From contig JAHBUW010000001.1 of the NCBI GenBank assembly GCA_019637875.1, positions 62,001 to 126,000 of the forward strand: 64,000 nt of DNA. Reading direction: 5' to 3'. Below, piece by piece: positions 23,570 to 31,290 of this stretch. The stretch's first letter is position 1, and each line of letters opens with the position of its first letter. Both the position numbers and the translations under genes were made by a program. The notes below the pieces were generated by a model that did not search any database, had not been told where the DNA came from, and worked only from the letters and a program-made list of their open reading frames with translations. Source of the DNA: Pseudobdellovibrionaceae bacterium. Its GTDB lineage: Bacteria; Bdellovibrionota; Bdellovibrionia; Bdellovibrionales; Bdellovibrionaceae.

Positions 23570-24637
23570 CTAGTGCGTGATGAACGAGCCGACCATTTTC
23601 ACGGAGCGTTCAACCAGTTCAAAACTCTGTTGATGTAGGTATTCACTATCGCGCACCGAGGTCATGTTGTGCTCCATGTCCTCGGAGGACCAGCCCCGCG
23701 AGTGCGCGACGAACGGGAAGGGCGGGGACACGAAGCCAAGTTCGCCGAAGAACATCAGCATCTGGCCCGCGACCGCTTGAATATTGTCTTGCCCACCGGT
23801 GATGATGAAGCCCGCGACCTTATCTTTGATCAGCACGCGATCACGTAAGGTGATTTGGTTTTGCACGCTGTTCAGTCGCTCGGCCATCTTGTAGTAGAGC
23901 GAGCTGGCCGAGCCCCACCGGATCGGCGTACCCATGATGACGACGTCGGCCCAGTGAACCATGGCCTCGTACACTTTCACCATCTCGTCGGCGGGATCGA
24001 GTTTGGTAATCGAACACGGCCATGTGCACGCGCGTTCGCTTTTCGAGTAAAACCCCTCGCAGTGACGGAACTTCAGGTCGGCGAGCGCCAGAAATTGGGT
24101 TTCGACGCCCAGTTCTTTTTCGGCGCGCGCGAGCGACGATTTCAAAAGATGTTCGGAGGTCGAATACCGGGGAAACTTCGGATCCATCGCCGTGGTGGAA
24201 AGTCCCAAGACGCGCACGGGTCCCGCGGCCCTTACGGGGTCGCGTGCGACCGGATGCATGGGATTGTATGAGGGGCGGACGCGCTCGTTTTCGCCCGCGA
24301 TGTCGATGAACAAGGTTTCGTTTTCAATTTTCAGAGGGAAGCTGGGGACGACTCCGCCGTTGGATGCCAAGGGTTCGTAAGAGCGGTTCACGCCGGCGCC
24401 GCTGCGATGGTCGAACTCCCAGTAGTGCCACGGACATTGGATGCGGCCTTCGACCATGCGACCCTGCGCCAGTGGGGCACCCATGTGATTGCACTTTGCG
24501 TTCAGGGCGCCGAACTCCCCGTTGAAATAGGAAAGCACGAAGCGACGTCCATCGACTTCGATTTCCATCAGTGAACCGCGCGCGTCCAGATCGCGGCGTA
24601 GGTCGGCGACGTTCCCGAGGGCGGTCCATTGATTCAT
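23570..24637 (-). CDS. Rieske 2Fe-2S protein fused to NADPH-dependent FMN reductase
   Basis: 355 residues in two domains. Residues 1-115 are a Rieske ferredoxin with both ligand pairs, CNHMGAPLAQGRMVEGRIQC followed by PWH, so the CxH...CxxH set is complete. Residues about 140-350 match NAD(P)H-dependent FMN reductase/flavodoxin-like proteins: VRVLGLSTTAMDPKFPRYST, VHWADVVIMGTPIRWGSASS LYYKMAERLN, and DKVAGFIITGGQDNIQAVAG. A direct transfer of electrons between the flavin and the cluster is plausible. It overlaps the channel-like gene by four bases (ATGA) and lacks a signal peptide. The partner is unknown. Confidence 0.85.
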   Translation of the reverse strand: MNQWTALGNVADLRRDLDARGSLMEIEVDGRRFVLSYFNGEFGALNAKCNHMGAPLAQGRMVEGRIQCPWHYWEFDHRSGAGVNRSYEPLASNGGVVPSFPLKIENETLFIDIAGENERVRPSYNPMHPVARDPVRAAGPVRVLGLSTTAMDPKFPRYSTSEHLLKSSLARAEKELGVETQFLALADLKFRHCEGFYSKSERACTWPCSITKLDPADEMVKVYEAMVHWADVVIMGTPIRWGSASSLYYKMAERLNSVQNQITLRDRVLIKDKVAGFIITGGQDNIQAVAGQMLMFFGELGFVSPPFPFVAHSRGWSSEDMEHNMTSVRDSEYLHQQSFELVERSVKMVGSFITH

Positions 24638-25455
24638 TTCGTCTCCCTATTCAAAATCGATCCACACAGTCGGCAGTACTTCGCGTCTTCGGAATGGGCG
24701 AGCTCTTGGCAAGCGGGGCAACTGCGTCCGTCCAACTTGAAATAACGCGAGGCCCGAGTCAATTCCGACGTCACGATGCCGGTGGGCACGGCGATCACGC
24801 CGTAGCCCAAAATCATCAATCCGGATGCGAAGAGCTGACCCAAGGGCGTTTTCGGGGTGATGTCCCCGAAGCCGACGGTCGTCATGGTGACGATGGCCCA
24901 ATAGATTCCGGTGGGGATGCTCGTGAAACCCGACGCCGCGCCTTCGATGACGTACATCAGCGCTCCCATGGTCAGGACGGTCGACAGTACGACGACCAAG
25001 AAGACCGTCACTTTCGCGCGACTGGCTCGAAGCGCGGCCAGGAGCATCTGCCCTTCGCCCAAGTACTGCGCGAGTTTGAAGATGCGGAAGATCCTCAAAA
25101 GGCGGAAAACCCGGATGATCAAAAGGGACTGCGCCCCCGGGATGAATAGACTTAAGAACGTCGGCAAAATGGCGAGGAAGTCGATCACACCGAAGAAGCT
25201 GAAGACATAGCTCAGCCGATTCCGCACCGAAAAAACGCGCAGTAGATATTCGACGAGAAAAAGCAGGGTGAAGGCCCACTCCGCCACGTAGAGCTCGTAA
25301 CCGATCCACGCGCGAATACTTGCGACGCTTTCGAGGGTGACGAGCACGACGCTGATGAGGATGGCACCGATCAAGACGAGGTCAAAGACCTTGCCGCCCC
25401 AGGTGTCGGATTCAAATACGATACGGGCGATTTTCTCGCGCGAGGACATGGCCAT
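24634..25455 (-). CDS. Voltage-gated potassium-channel-like protein with zinc ribbon
   Basis: A 273-residue membrane protein of the ion-transport family. It has an S1-S4-like part with the arginine-rich S4 (LLIIRVFRLLRIFRIFKLAQ), a pore with the K+ filter TMTTVGFGDITP, and a last helix. After the membrane part a zinc-ribbon tail follows (CPACQELAHSEDAKYCRLCG, four cysteines in CxxC...CxxC). It probably conducts K+ across the inner membrane. It is first in a minus-strand operon with the Rieske/flavin fusion, which suggests redox-linked gating, though that is inference. Confidence 0.85.
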   Translation of the reverse strand: MAMSSREKIARIVFESDTWGGKVFDLVLIGAILISVVLVTLESVASIRAWIGYELYVAEWAFTLLFLVEYLLRVFSVRNRLSYVFSFFGVIDFLAILPTFLSLFIPGAQSLLIIRVFRLLRIFRIFKLAQYLGEGQMLLAALRASRAKVTVFLVVVLSTVLTMGALMYVIEGAASGFTSIPTGIYWAIVTMTTVGFGDITPKTPLGQLFASGLMILGYGVIAVPTGIVTSELTRASRYFKLDGRSCPACQELAHSEDAKYCRLCGSILNRETK

Positions 25456-25515
25456 CGCACGAGTATATGAGGCGGGCGCGGAAACTCAAATGGATGTTGC
25501 CGCGCCGATAGCGAA

Positions 25516-25628
25516 TTAAAGCTCGTTCTTGAAACGTTCCACGACGAGGTCTTCGACCCAGTTCAACTGCTCCATGACCGCAGCTTTGAATTTGACGGGA
25601 TCGATCTGTGCCCTGTTTAAGGGGTGAC
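25516..25628 (-). other. Short gap with possible gene remnant
   Basis: Between the channel and FAD-monooxygenase genes the minus strand reads IDPVKFKAAVMEQLNWVEDL followed by VVERFKNEL and TAA at 25516. The composition looks protein-like, but the only ATG leaves 19 residues. It may be the tail of a decayed gene that ran on from the FAD gene region, or chance. No function can be given. Confidence 0.2.
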
Positions 25629-26726
25629 TTAGGAGGTCGTGAGCATCCGCCGCAGATTGCCTTCCATAACCGAGGCCGGAGTCAGACGAAGTAGCCTGTC
25701 CCGTGACCAGCGCACGAAGGGATGGCGTAGTTGACCCGCGCGACCGATGCGGCGTGATTGATTCGCGACCCAGCGAACGCGCGGTCCTCGCTCTTCTCGT
25801 AAAGCCTGGGCGAAATCAGTGTGTCCCATTGCCAAAGTACGGGCCAGAAACGCGGCGTCTTCAATTCCCATGGCGGCGCCTTGTCCCAGATTTGGCGTCA
25901 TGGCGTGGGCGGCATCGCCGATTAAGACGATCGTGTCTTCGCCCCAGATAGGGGCGGGGAGTTCTTCGATGTCGCTTTGTATGATGTGACCTTCCTCGAA
26001 GATAGCGCGAAGGTAGTCCCGGTCGACGAAATCGTGGAAGTGCGGAAGGATATCCTCTGCGCGCAGGCCGCGGCCCTCGCCGGCCTGCGCGTTGAGGGTG
26101 GCGTACACGTAGGTTTCGTTCGCCGATACAGGCACGGTCCCTAGGCGACAACCGGCGCCCCAGGCTTCGGTGACTTGGGACGGGACGGGAAGATGGTGTA
26201 CGAGTCCACGCCAGCAGGTGTATCCGGAATAGCGGAGCGGTGTCGTGGACTTCAAAAAGCGCGTTCGCACTTCCGAGCGGATGCCGTCGGCGCCGACCAA
26301 GAGGTCGAACGAGAAATCTTCACCATTGGAAAGAAAGGCTGTTCGTCTTTCGATTTTTGCGATGGAAGTTCCCAACCGCAGAGAAGTGGGATGGATCGCG
26401 CGAGCGAGCGCGGCGTGCAGCTCCCCTCGCTTCAACGCGAGGCCCGGTGATTGATCCTTGGTCAGGCGCGCGGGCACTTCACTGAGCACGACACCGCCCG
26501 CATCGCTTAGGTACATTCGTTCTAGACTGACCCCACGAAGACGCAGATCATCCAAGTCGAGAAATTTGGCCAGACATCCCAGGGCATTCACGCTTAACGT
26601 GATTCCCGCGCCGATGGGTTTTAATTCAGTCGCGCGCTCCACGATTCGGTGTTCGATACCAAGAAGACGGAGCTCGGCCGCTAGGCTAAGGCCCGCGATG
26701 CCGGCCCCTTGAATCAATACTTTCAT
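25629..26726 (-). CDS. FAD-dependent monooxygenase
   Basis: A 365-residue protein of the PHBH-type flavin monooxygenases. The GxGxxG nucleotide site is MKVLIQGAGIAGLSLAAELR, the DG motif is FDLLVGADGIRSEVRTRFL, and the GD motif is TIVLIGDAAHAMTPNLGQGA, all in the usual order. It hydroxylates or otherwise oxidises a small, probably aromatic substrate using NAD(P)H and O2. The substrate is unknown. It is divergent from a TetR gene with a 66-base shared promoter region, a classic regulator/target arrangement. Confidence 0.9.
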   Translation of the reverse strand: MKVLIQGAGIAGLSLAAELRLLGIEHRIVERATELKPIGAGITLSVNALGCLAKFLDLDDLRLRGVSLERMYLSDAGGVVLSEVPARLTKDQSPGLALKRGELHAALARAIHPTSLRLGTSIAKIERRTAFLSNGEDFSFDLLVGADGIRSEVRTRFLKSTTPLRYSGYTCWRGLVHHLPVPSQVTEAWGAGCRLGTVPVSANETYVYATLNAQAGEGRGLRAEDILPHFHDFVDRDYLRAIFEEGHIIQSDIEELPAPIWGEDTIVLIGDAAHAMTPNLGQGAAMGIEDAAFLARTLAMGHTDFAQALREERGPRVRWVANQSRRIGRAGQLRHPFVRWSRDRLLRLTPASVMEGNLRRMLTTS

Positions 26727-26792
26727 TCGGCCTCCGATAACTTTAGAATACGAGTAATTGCTTACATTTTACACTCGCAATGGGGGAGGCCC
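26727..26792. promoter_or_regulatory. Divergent promoter region, candidate TetR operator
   Basis: The shared gap between the FAD-monooxygenase and tetR genes contains CGAGTAATTGC, then TTACATTTTACACTCGCAAT. CGAGT and ACTCG, and ATTGC and GCAAT, are each inverted across an AT-rich centre, so the region has loose dyad symmetry. This is where the divergent TetR protein would be expected to bind. Exact operator borders cannot be set by eye. Confidence 0.35.
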
Positions 26793-27422
26793 ATGCCCGC
26801 CTCAAGAAGAAGCCTAAGTCCGCGAAAACAGCCAACTCAGCAACGTTCGCGCGAGATGGTCGAGCTTCTGCTAAAATCGACGACTCGCATTTTAGTGAAG
26901 GACGGGCTGACCGGATTCAATACGAACAAGCTCGCGCGGGTTGCGGGAGTTTCGGTCGGTTCGGTTTACCAATACTTTCCGAATAAGGACTCGCTGCTTT
27001 CAGCTTTGATTGAGGCGAAAGTTGCCGCCGACGTCGAATTTTTCATAGAGTGGATGAAGGACGCGGAGGGTTGGAGTGTGGAGCGTCGCTTTGAAGAGCT
27101 TCTTCTAGCCGGAATCGAATTGCATCGCCGCGATCACAAGCTGATGAAGGTGATCTTCGCGCAGCTCGGAAGTTCGGGACAATTGGGCTTGGTTGAGCGC
27201 ACGCATGACCGTCTTTTCGATATGATTCGCGCCATGATCCGAGAAAAGCGAAGCCTCGGCGAGGCCGATTTGAACGAACGCACTTACGTCGTCGGGCAAC
27301 TGGTTCTTGCCATTTGGCATTCGCAGGTCGAAAAAGATTGGATGAAACTCGACGCGCGTTCGGTGGCGCGCCGAGCGTTAAGTATGATTCAGGTCTGCAT
27401 TCAAGACGGGGGACGGTCGTGA
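26793..27422 (+). CDS. TetR-family transcriptional regulator
   Basis: About 209 residues. The N-terminal HTH reads MVELLLKSTTRILVKDGLTG, NTNKLARVAGVSVGSVYQYF and PNKDSLLSALIEAKVA, a clear TetR signature. The C-terminal part has the helical ligand domain. I place the start at 26793 because GGGGGAGG lies just upstream; the frame extends further but without a site. It is divergent from a flavin monooxygenase, its likely target, and its stop overlaps the GTG of the membrane/SRPBCC fusion gene, which may also be regulated. Confidence 0.85.
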   Translation: MPASRRSLSPRKQPTQQRSREMVELLLKSTTRILVKDGLTGFNTNKLARVAGVSVGSVYQYFPNKDSLLSALIEAKVAADVEFFIEWMKDAEGWSVERRFEELLLAGIELHRRDHKLMKVIFAQLGSSGQLGLVERTHDRLFDMIRAMIREKRSLGEADLNERTYVVGQLVLAIWHSQVEKDWMKLDARSVARRALSMIQVCIQDGGRS

Positions 27423-28498
27423 ACAAAGAGAAAACGCTGGCGCTGATCGGGGCCGTGTTCGGTGGTTTCGCCGTTGTCGCGCAGTACTATCTGATCTTGG
27501 AGAATCGGGTCGTCGATCCCTTCGAAACGACCGTCCGCTTTTTCAGCTTCTTCACGATTCTGACGAACGCGCTGGTGGCGTTGTTCTTCACTTTCCAGCT
27601 CGTCAAAACCGATTCGTGGTTGGGGCGTCAGTTCGCCCGTCCGGGAGTTTCGACCGCATTGACGGTCTACATTTTCGTGGTGGGGGCGGTTTACTTCTTT
27701 CTGTTACGTCATCTCTGGACGCCGACGGGTTTACAAAGGGTCGTCGATGAAATTCTGCATTCCGTGATGCCCGTGTTGATGCTCGTTTATTGGTTCGGGT
27801 TCGAGGCGAAACGTCCCGTGCGCTGGACGAAAATTCCCTCGTGGCTGCTTTTTCCGACGGGTTACCTGATTTACGTTCTGGTGCGGGGCTCGTATGCCGA
27901 GTGGTATCCTTACCCCTTCGTGGACGCGGCGAAATTAAGTCCCGCACAGTTGGGCGGAAATATCTTCGGGTTGGTGGGACTTTTTGCGGTGTTGGCTTTC
28001 TTGTTCGTCGGGATCGGGAAAATCATGGCGCGTCGGCGCTCGCCCGGTGAGTTTTTCTATATGATATTGAAAGCGCCGCGCGCGCAGGTGTTTCGGGCCT
28101 TGACGGACGCGCAGGCGATTGCGCGCTGGCGCGTTCCCGAGGGCATGCGGTCCGAGATCCATGAATTCGAAGCGCGACCGGGCGGTCGTTTTCGCATTTC
28201 GCTGATCTACGAGCAAAAAGATCTGGCCGGTAAAAGCTCTGAACACGCGGATACTTATCACGGGCGTTTTCAGGAGTGGCTCGAGAACGAAAAAATCGTC
28301 GAGGTCAGTGAATTCGAGTCCGAAGATCCCGGCTTCAAGGGCGAGATGGTCATGACCTATCGTTTGCGTGCGATTCCGGAAGGCACCGAGCTGACCGCCA
28401 CCCACGCGGGGCTTCCGCGCGGGATCAAACCCGAGGACAACGAAGCCGGTTGGACGATGTCGTTGGCTAAACTGAAAGCTTTCGTTGAGCGGTCCTGA
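27419..28498 (+). CDS. Pr6Pr membrane protein fused to SRPBCC domain
   Basis: About 359 residues starting with GTG at 27419, which overlaps the tetR stop. Residues 1-205 hold six membrane helices of the Pr6Pr/FAR-17a/AIG1-like family (FFSFFTILTNALVALFFTFQ, HSVMPVLMLVYWFGFE, IPSWLLFPTGYLIYVLVRGS). The protein then continues into an AHSA1-type SRPBCC domain (APRAQVFRALTDAQAIARWR, VPEGMRSEIHEFEARPGGRF, NEAGWTMSLAKLKAFVE) facing the cytoplasm. The two usually occur separately, so this is an unusual fusion. Function is unknown; a lipid or hydrophobic ligand is likely. Confidence 0.8.
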   Translation: MNKEKTLALIGAVFGGFAVVAQYYLILENRVVDPFETTVRFFSFFTILTNALVALFFTFQLVKTDSWLGRQFARPGVSTALTVYIFVVGAVYFFLLRHLWTPTGLQRVVDEILHSVMPVLMLVYWFGFEAKRPVRWTKIPSWLLFPTGYLIYVLVRGSYAEWYPYPFVDAAKLSPAQLGGNIFGLVGLFAVLAFLFVGIGKIMARRRSPGEFFYMILKAPRAQVFRALTDAQAIARWRVPEGMRSEIHEFEARPGGRFRISLIYEQKDLAGKSSEHADTYHGRFQEWLENEKIVEVSEFESEDPGFKGEMVMTYRLRAIPEGTELTATHAGLPRGIKPEDNEAGWTMSLAKLKAFVERS

Positions 28499-28522
28499 AA
28501 ATTGGAATAGCGTTCGGGTCCT

Positions 28523-28882
28523 ATGGAGCTCGGCGGTTTTTCCAACCTCGGCATTTTGCTCGCGCAAATTCTGATCATCGTGGTCGCGTCTCGACTGGCC
28601 GGGCGGCTGATGCGCGTCTTCGGGCAACCGGCGGTCGTGGGAGAGATGATCGCGGGCATTGTCCTCGGTCACTCCGTTTTTGGCCTTGTCTGGCCGGCGG
28701 GTTTTCAGGTGGTCTTTCCGGCGGCGTCGATGCCGAATCTATACGTTCTGGCGCAGCTGGGGCTTATTTTGTTCATGTTCGTGGTCGGGATGGATTTGCG
28801 GATCGAGCACTTGAAATCTCGGGCGAAGACGGCGGTCGTGATTTCCCACGTGAGCATCGTGGCGCCGTTTCTTCTGGGTGTG
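28523..28882 (+). pseudogene. Cation:proton antiporter (CPA2), N-terminal fragment
   Basis: The first 120 residues are those of a CPA2/KefB-type Na+(K+)/H+ antiporter: MELGGFSNLGILLAQILIIV, GRLMRVFGQPAVVGEMIAGI and LYVLAQLGLILFMFVVGMDL. The match ends abruptly at SIVAPFLLGV (near 28882), where about 270 more residues and the remaining helices would be expected. Beyond this point the frame runs into unrelated low-quality sequence. The gene is therefore truncated by a deletion or rearrangement and cannot make an antiporter. Confidence 0.75.
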
Positions 28883-28885
28883 GGC

Positions 28886-29189
28886 GCGCCGTCACTTCGA
28901 AAGCGAGCTTTTTGTGACGGGCAACATCGGATCGGCCAGCCGTACGGACGAAGAGAGCGAGAGCGGAGACGGCGGGCAAACCTGCAAGGTCATGCGTTCG
29001 ATGGCGTTCACCATCACGCGTTCCGCGGCGAGCGCCGCGACCGTCGTCGTTGAACAGTCGATGGCGCGTAAGCCGGGCGCGACGAACATGGAATGGAACG
29101 AAACCGCGTGCATGGGACCGAACGGATCGGACTGGCTCAAGCGCGAGATGGATAAGGTTTTCCGTTTCAAAATCAATCTGACCAAATAA
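28886..29189 (+). pseudogene. C-terminal fragment of an unrelated gene
   Basis: From the junction a different frame is open and reads HFESELFVTGNIGSASRTDE, then CKVMRSMAFTITRSAASAAT, VVVEQSMARKPGATN and MEWNETACMGPNGSDWLKRE, to a stop at 29187-29189. It looks like a genuine C-terminus with no start of its own, except a GTG at 28878 inside antiporter sequence. I do not recognise the family. A real terminator follows, as expected for the end of a gene. Confidence 0.5.
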
Positions 29190-29215
29190 TCGGGGACGGG
29201 CTCAAACTTGGAACC

Positions 29216-29249
29216 GGGGCTCGCCGCAATTCCGCGGCGGGCCCTTTTT
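29216..29249 (+). terminator. Rho-independent terminator
   Basis: GGGGCTCGCCGC (29216-29227) pairs with GCGGCGGGCCC (29234-29244) with one G-T wobble, around the loop AATTCC, and is followed by TTTTT. It ends transcription of the fragment upstream. The T run also contains the stop codon of the convergent gene. Confidence 0.8.
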
Positions 29250-29724
29250 ATTGCATCTCGATCGGCAAAAGAATCTCCGTCAGCAGCTTGTCCTCGGGAA
29301 CTTGCGCGGGACTGTTGAGGTAGTGCTCAATGCAAAACTCGGGGCGCAGCCGTACCCGTCGATCCGCTAAAAGTTGAAACGCATCCGCGAACGCGGTGCC
29401 GATCTTCGCGTAGGTTCCGCGCAGCAGAAAGCTGGCGTATTGTCCTTCGGGGATGGTGCGTTCGCGAAAGCCCGGCGGCAGTTGCATCGGCGATTTCAGA
29501 ACGACGCCCGCTTGATAGATTTTGGCTTCGTCGCCGGATTTTCCGGGCTCCATTCCGCTCAGGCCCAATGTTTGGGTCACGGCCTCGCGACCGATGGCGG
29601 GAAAGTGGTTCCAGAAGGCGGGCCACAACGCTCCGGCCGTCTGCGGAAAGTCGCCGCGCCCTTCGATGAAAATCACATGAGTTGCGGGACGCAAGACTCG
29701 ATCAAAATTCGCGAACGTGCCCAT
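29248..29724 (-). CDS. GyrI-like effector-binding-domain protein
   Basis: A 158-residue protein that resembles the GyrI-like/AraC effector-binding domain in its size and central region: RLVLRPATHVIFIEGRGDFP-like opening, KIYQAGVVLKSPMQLPPGFR, TIPEGQYASFLLRGTYAKIG and RPEFCIEHYLNSPAQVPEDK (the EHYLN...E pattern is typical). No DNA-binding domain is present, so it probably binds small molecules or gyrase-like partners. The start at 29724 follows GGAGG; the longer frame lacks support. Confidence 0.75.
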   Translation of the reverse strand: MGTFANFDRVLRPATHVIFIEGRGDFPQTAGALWPAFWNHFPAIGREAVTQTLGLSGMEPGKSGDEAKIYQAGVVLKSPMQLPPGFRERTIPEGQYASFLLRGTYAKIGTAFADAFQLLADRRVRLRPEFCIEHYLNSPAQVPEDKLLTEILLPIEMQ

Positions 29725-29916
29725 GGAAGCCTCCTCCAAGAAAATTCTAACGCCGGCCCCTTCGTGAAGCGAGCCGCCCATGGTCAAAAGTGGGACGCGT
29801 TCTTGCAATATCCGCTGAGGGCGTCCGGATGGGGCGAATTGGGTATTGGATCGGGGCATTGAGCGCGTTAGGATGATTTCGCGGAGCCGTATTTCGGCCC
29901 GTCTCAAGGAGCTTTC

Positions 29917-30417
29917 ATGGAAAGATTCCCGTCATCGACCGCGCTTCAGGATCACTCTTTCCAACTCGCTTCGGCGGAAGAGGTCTTGGAGTGTTTTCGC
30001 GAGAAGGAACGACGCAAGGTTCTGTTACCACGCCTGATGCCTTTTCCGGTCATCGCGGATTATTACTACGCCTGGAGCGAGGCTTCGGGCGTGTATCTGT
30101 ATCTGATTTTCCGCCGACCCGATTGGAAAAAACCGCGTGGGGTCGTTTTCAAACGGATGCACGCGATGGCGGAAGGGCAGACGGGACGGATGTGCGATTG
30201 GTGTCACGCGTATGGCGGGAGCGACAAGGTCGGCATGATGACGACGGCTCTGGACGCCCAACGTTCGGCGGGTTTGGTTCTGTGTTTGGATCTGGCCTGC
30301 TTCGACAAATTGGAAACGATTTCGAATCAATCCAAAAAGCCCATCGAGAAGCTCGCGGGTGGTCTTTTGGAACGGATGGGCGCGTTCGTGACGAGCGCTC
30401 GTCACGACGAGGAATAG
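29917..30417 (+). CDS. FBP-type treble-clef zinc finger protein (EF-G-binding-like)
   Basis: A 166-residue protein that fits the FBP C-terminal treble-clef family, which includes FusB-like EF-G-binding proteins. RLMPFPVIADYYYAWSEASG leads to GRMCDWCHAYGGSDKVGMMT and then SAGLVLCLDLACFDK, giving four cysteines (CDWC...CLDLAC) for one zinc. Such proteins can free EF-G from the ribosome; whether this one does is unknown. AAGGAG precedes the ATG. It starts the short plus-strand run with the DUF3617 and VOC genes. Confidence 0.75.
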   Translation: MERFPSSTALQDHSFQLASAEEVLECFREKERRKVLLPRLMPFPVIADYYYAWSEASGVYLYLIFRRPDWKKPRGVVFKRMHAMAEGQTGRMCDWCHAYGGSDKVGMMTTALDAQRSAGLVLCLDLACFDKLETISNQSKKPIEKLAGGLLERMGAFVTSARHDEE

Positions 30418-30440
30418 ACGACGAATAACGGAGGTTTTGG

Positions 30441-30857
30441 ATGAAGACGGTTATCTTTTTGGGCTCGTTGATCGTGGCGAATTTCGCTTTCGCGCACGCC
30501 ATTCAACCCGGAATGTGGCGCGCCGAGAACAGCGTGAAGTTGAATGGGGTACCGCTCCCGGGCTCTGAAAACGAAGAATGCATTTCGAAGTCGAAGGCCC
30601 GCGATTTGCGCGCCACGATCACGAAAGATCTGAAAGACAAGGGTTGCGAACTCACGCGTTGGAAGGTGAAGAGCAAAAAACTCGACGCCGCTCTTCGCTG
30701 TAAAAACGACGATATCGACGCCAACGGAAATCTGGTCGGCGCGGTCACCGACAAAATGTACGATCTGAAGGGCGAGGCCAACGGCAAATGGAAAGCCATT
30801 CCCGCGACGGTCGCCGTGCACATGAAGGGAAATTGGGTCAGCGATTGCCCACGCTGA
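30441..30857 (+). CDS. Secreted DUF3617-like protein
   Basis: A 138-residue protein with a Sec signal peptide (KTVIFLGSLIVANFAFAHA). The mature part fits DUF3617: an early IQPGMWRAENS, ENEECISKSKARDL, KGCELTRWKVKSK, ALRCKNDDIDANGNLVG and a final GNWVSDCPR, with four cysteines that may form disulphides. It is a periplasmic or outer-membrane-associated protein of unknown function. GGAGGTTTTGG precedes the ATG. Confidence 0.7.
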   Translation: MKTVIFLGSLIVANFAFAHAIQPGMWRAENSVKLNGVPLPGSENEECISKSKARDLRATITKDLKDKGCELTRWKVKSKKLDAALRCKNDDIDANGNLVGAVTDKMYDLKGEANGKWKAIPATVAVHMKGNWVSDCPR

Positions 30858-30888
30858 TCTTTCAGAACTGCCGCTTTTCAGAGGAAAT

Positions 30889-31290
30889 ATGACCAATTGG
30901 AAACCCCGCGGGTATAACGTTTTGTCGCCTTACCTGCTGACGAATCGCCCCAACCAGCTACTGAAATTTCTAGAGAAAGTCTTGGGCGGCGAGCGTCGTC
31001 ACGTTCAAGAAGACGACGAGGGCCGCGTGATGCACGCCGAAATCAAGATCGGCGATTCCGTTTTGATGATGGGGGATCCCGGTGACGGCTCCTCTGATCA
31101 CTGCCACATTCACGTTTACGTTCCGAACGCCAAGGCCGTCTACGCGAAGGCCATCAAGGCGGGGGCGAAGAGCGTGCGCAAAGTCGAGCAAAAACAAGAT
31201 GCCGACCAACGCGGTGGATTCACCGATCCCACGGGCTCGGTCACCGTTTGGGTGGGCACGCACGTGGGTTTGAAAAAGAAGAAACGTTAA
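30889..31290 (+). CDS. VOC family protein, PhnB/YdcJ-like
   Basis: A 133-residue single-unit VOC protein: SPYLLTNRPNQLLKFLEKVL, EGRVMHAEIKIGDSVLMMGD, HIHVYVPNAKAVYAKAIKAG and the ending GGFTDPTGSVTVWVGTHVG. The D-P-x-G strand is the family hallmark. It is a small ligand-binding or glyoxalase-like enzyme with unknown substrate. The basic tail KKKKR is unusual. It overlaps the stop of the convergent copper-protein gene by four bases. Confidence 0.85.
   Translation: MTNWKPRGYNVLSPYLLTNRPNQLLKFLEKVLGGERRHVQEDDEGRVMHAEIKIGDSVLMMGDPGDGSSDHCHIHVYVPNAKAVYAKAIKAGAKSVRKVEQKQDADQRGGFTDPTGSVTVWVGTHVGLKKKKR

Noticed and set aside
25516-25628. A short gene before the FAD-monooxygenase
   Set aside because: The sequence looks protein-like but has no start giving more than 19 residues; kept only as a low-confidence gap note.
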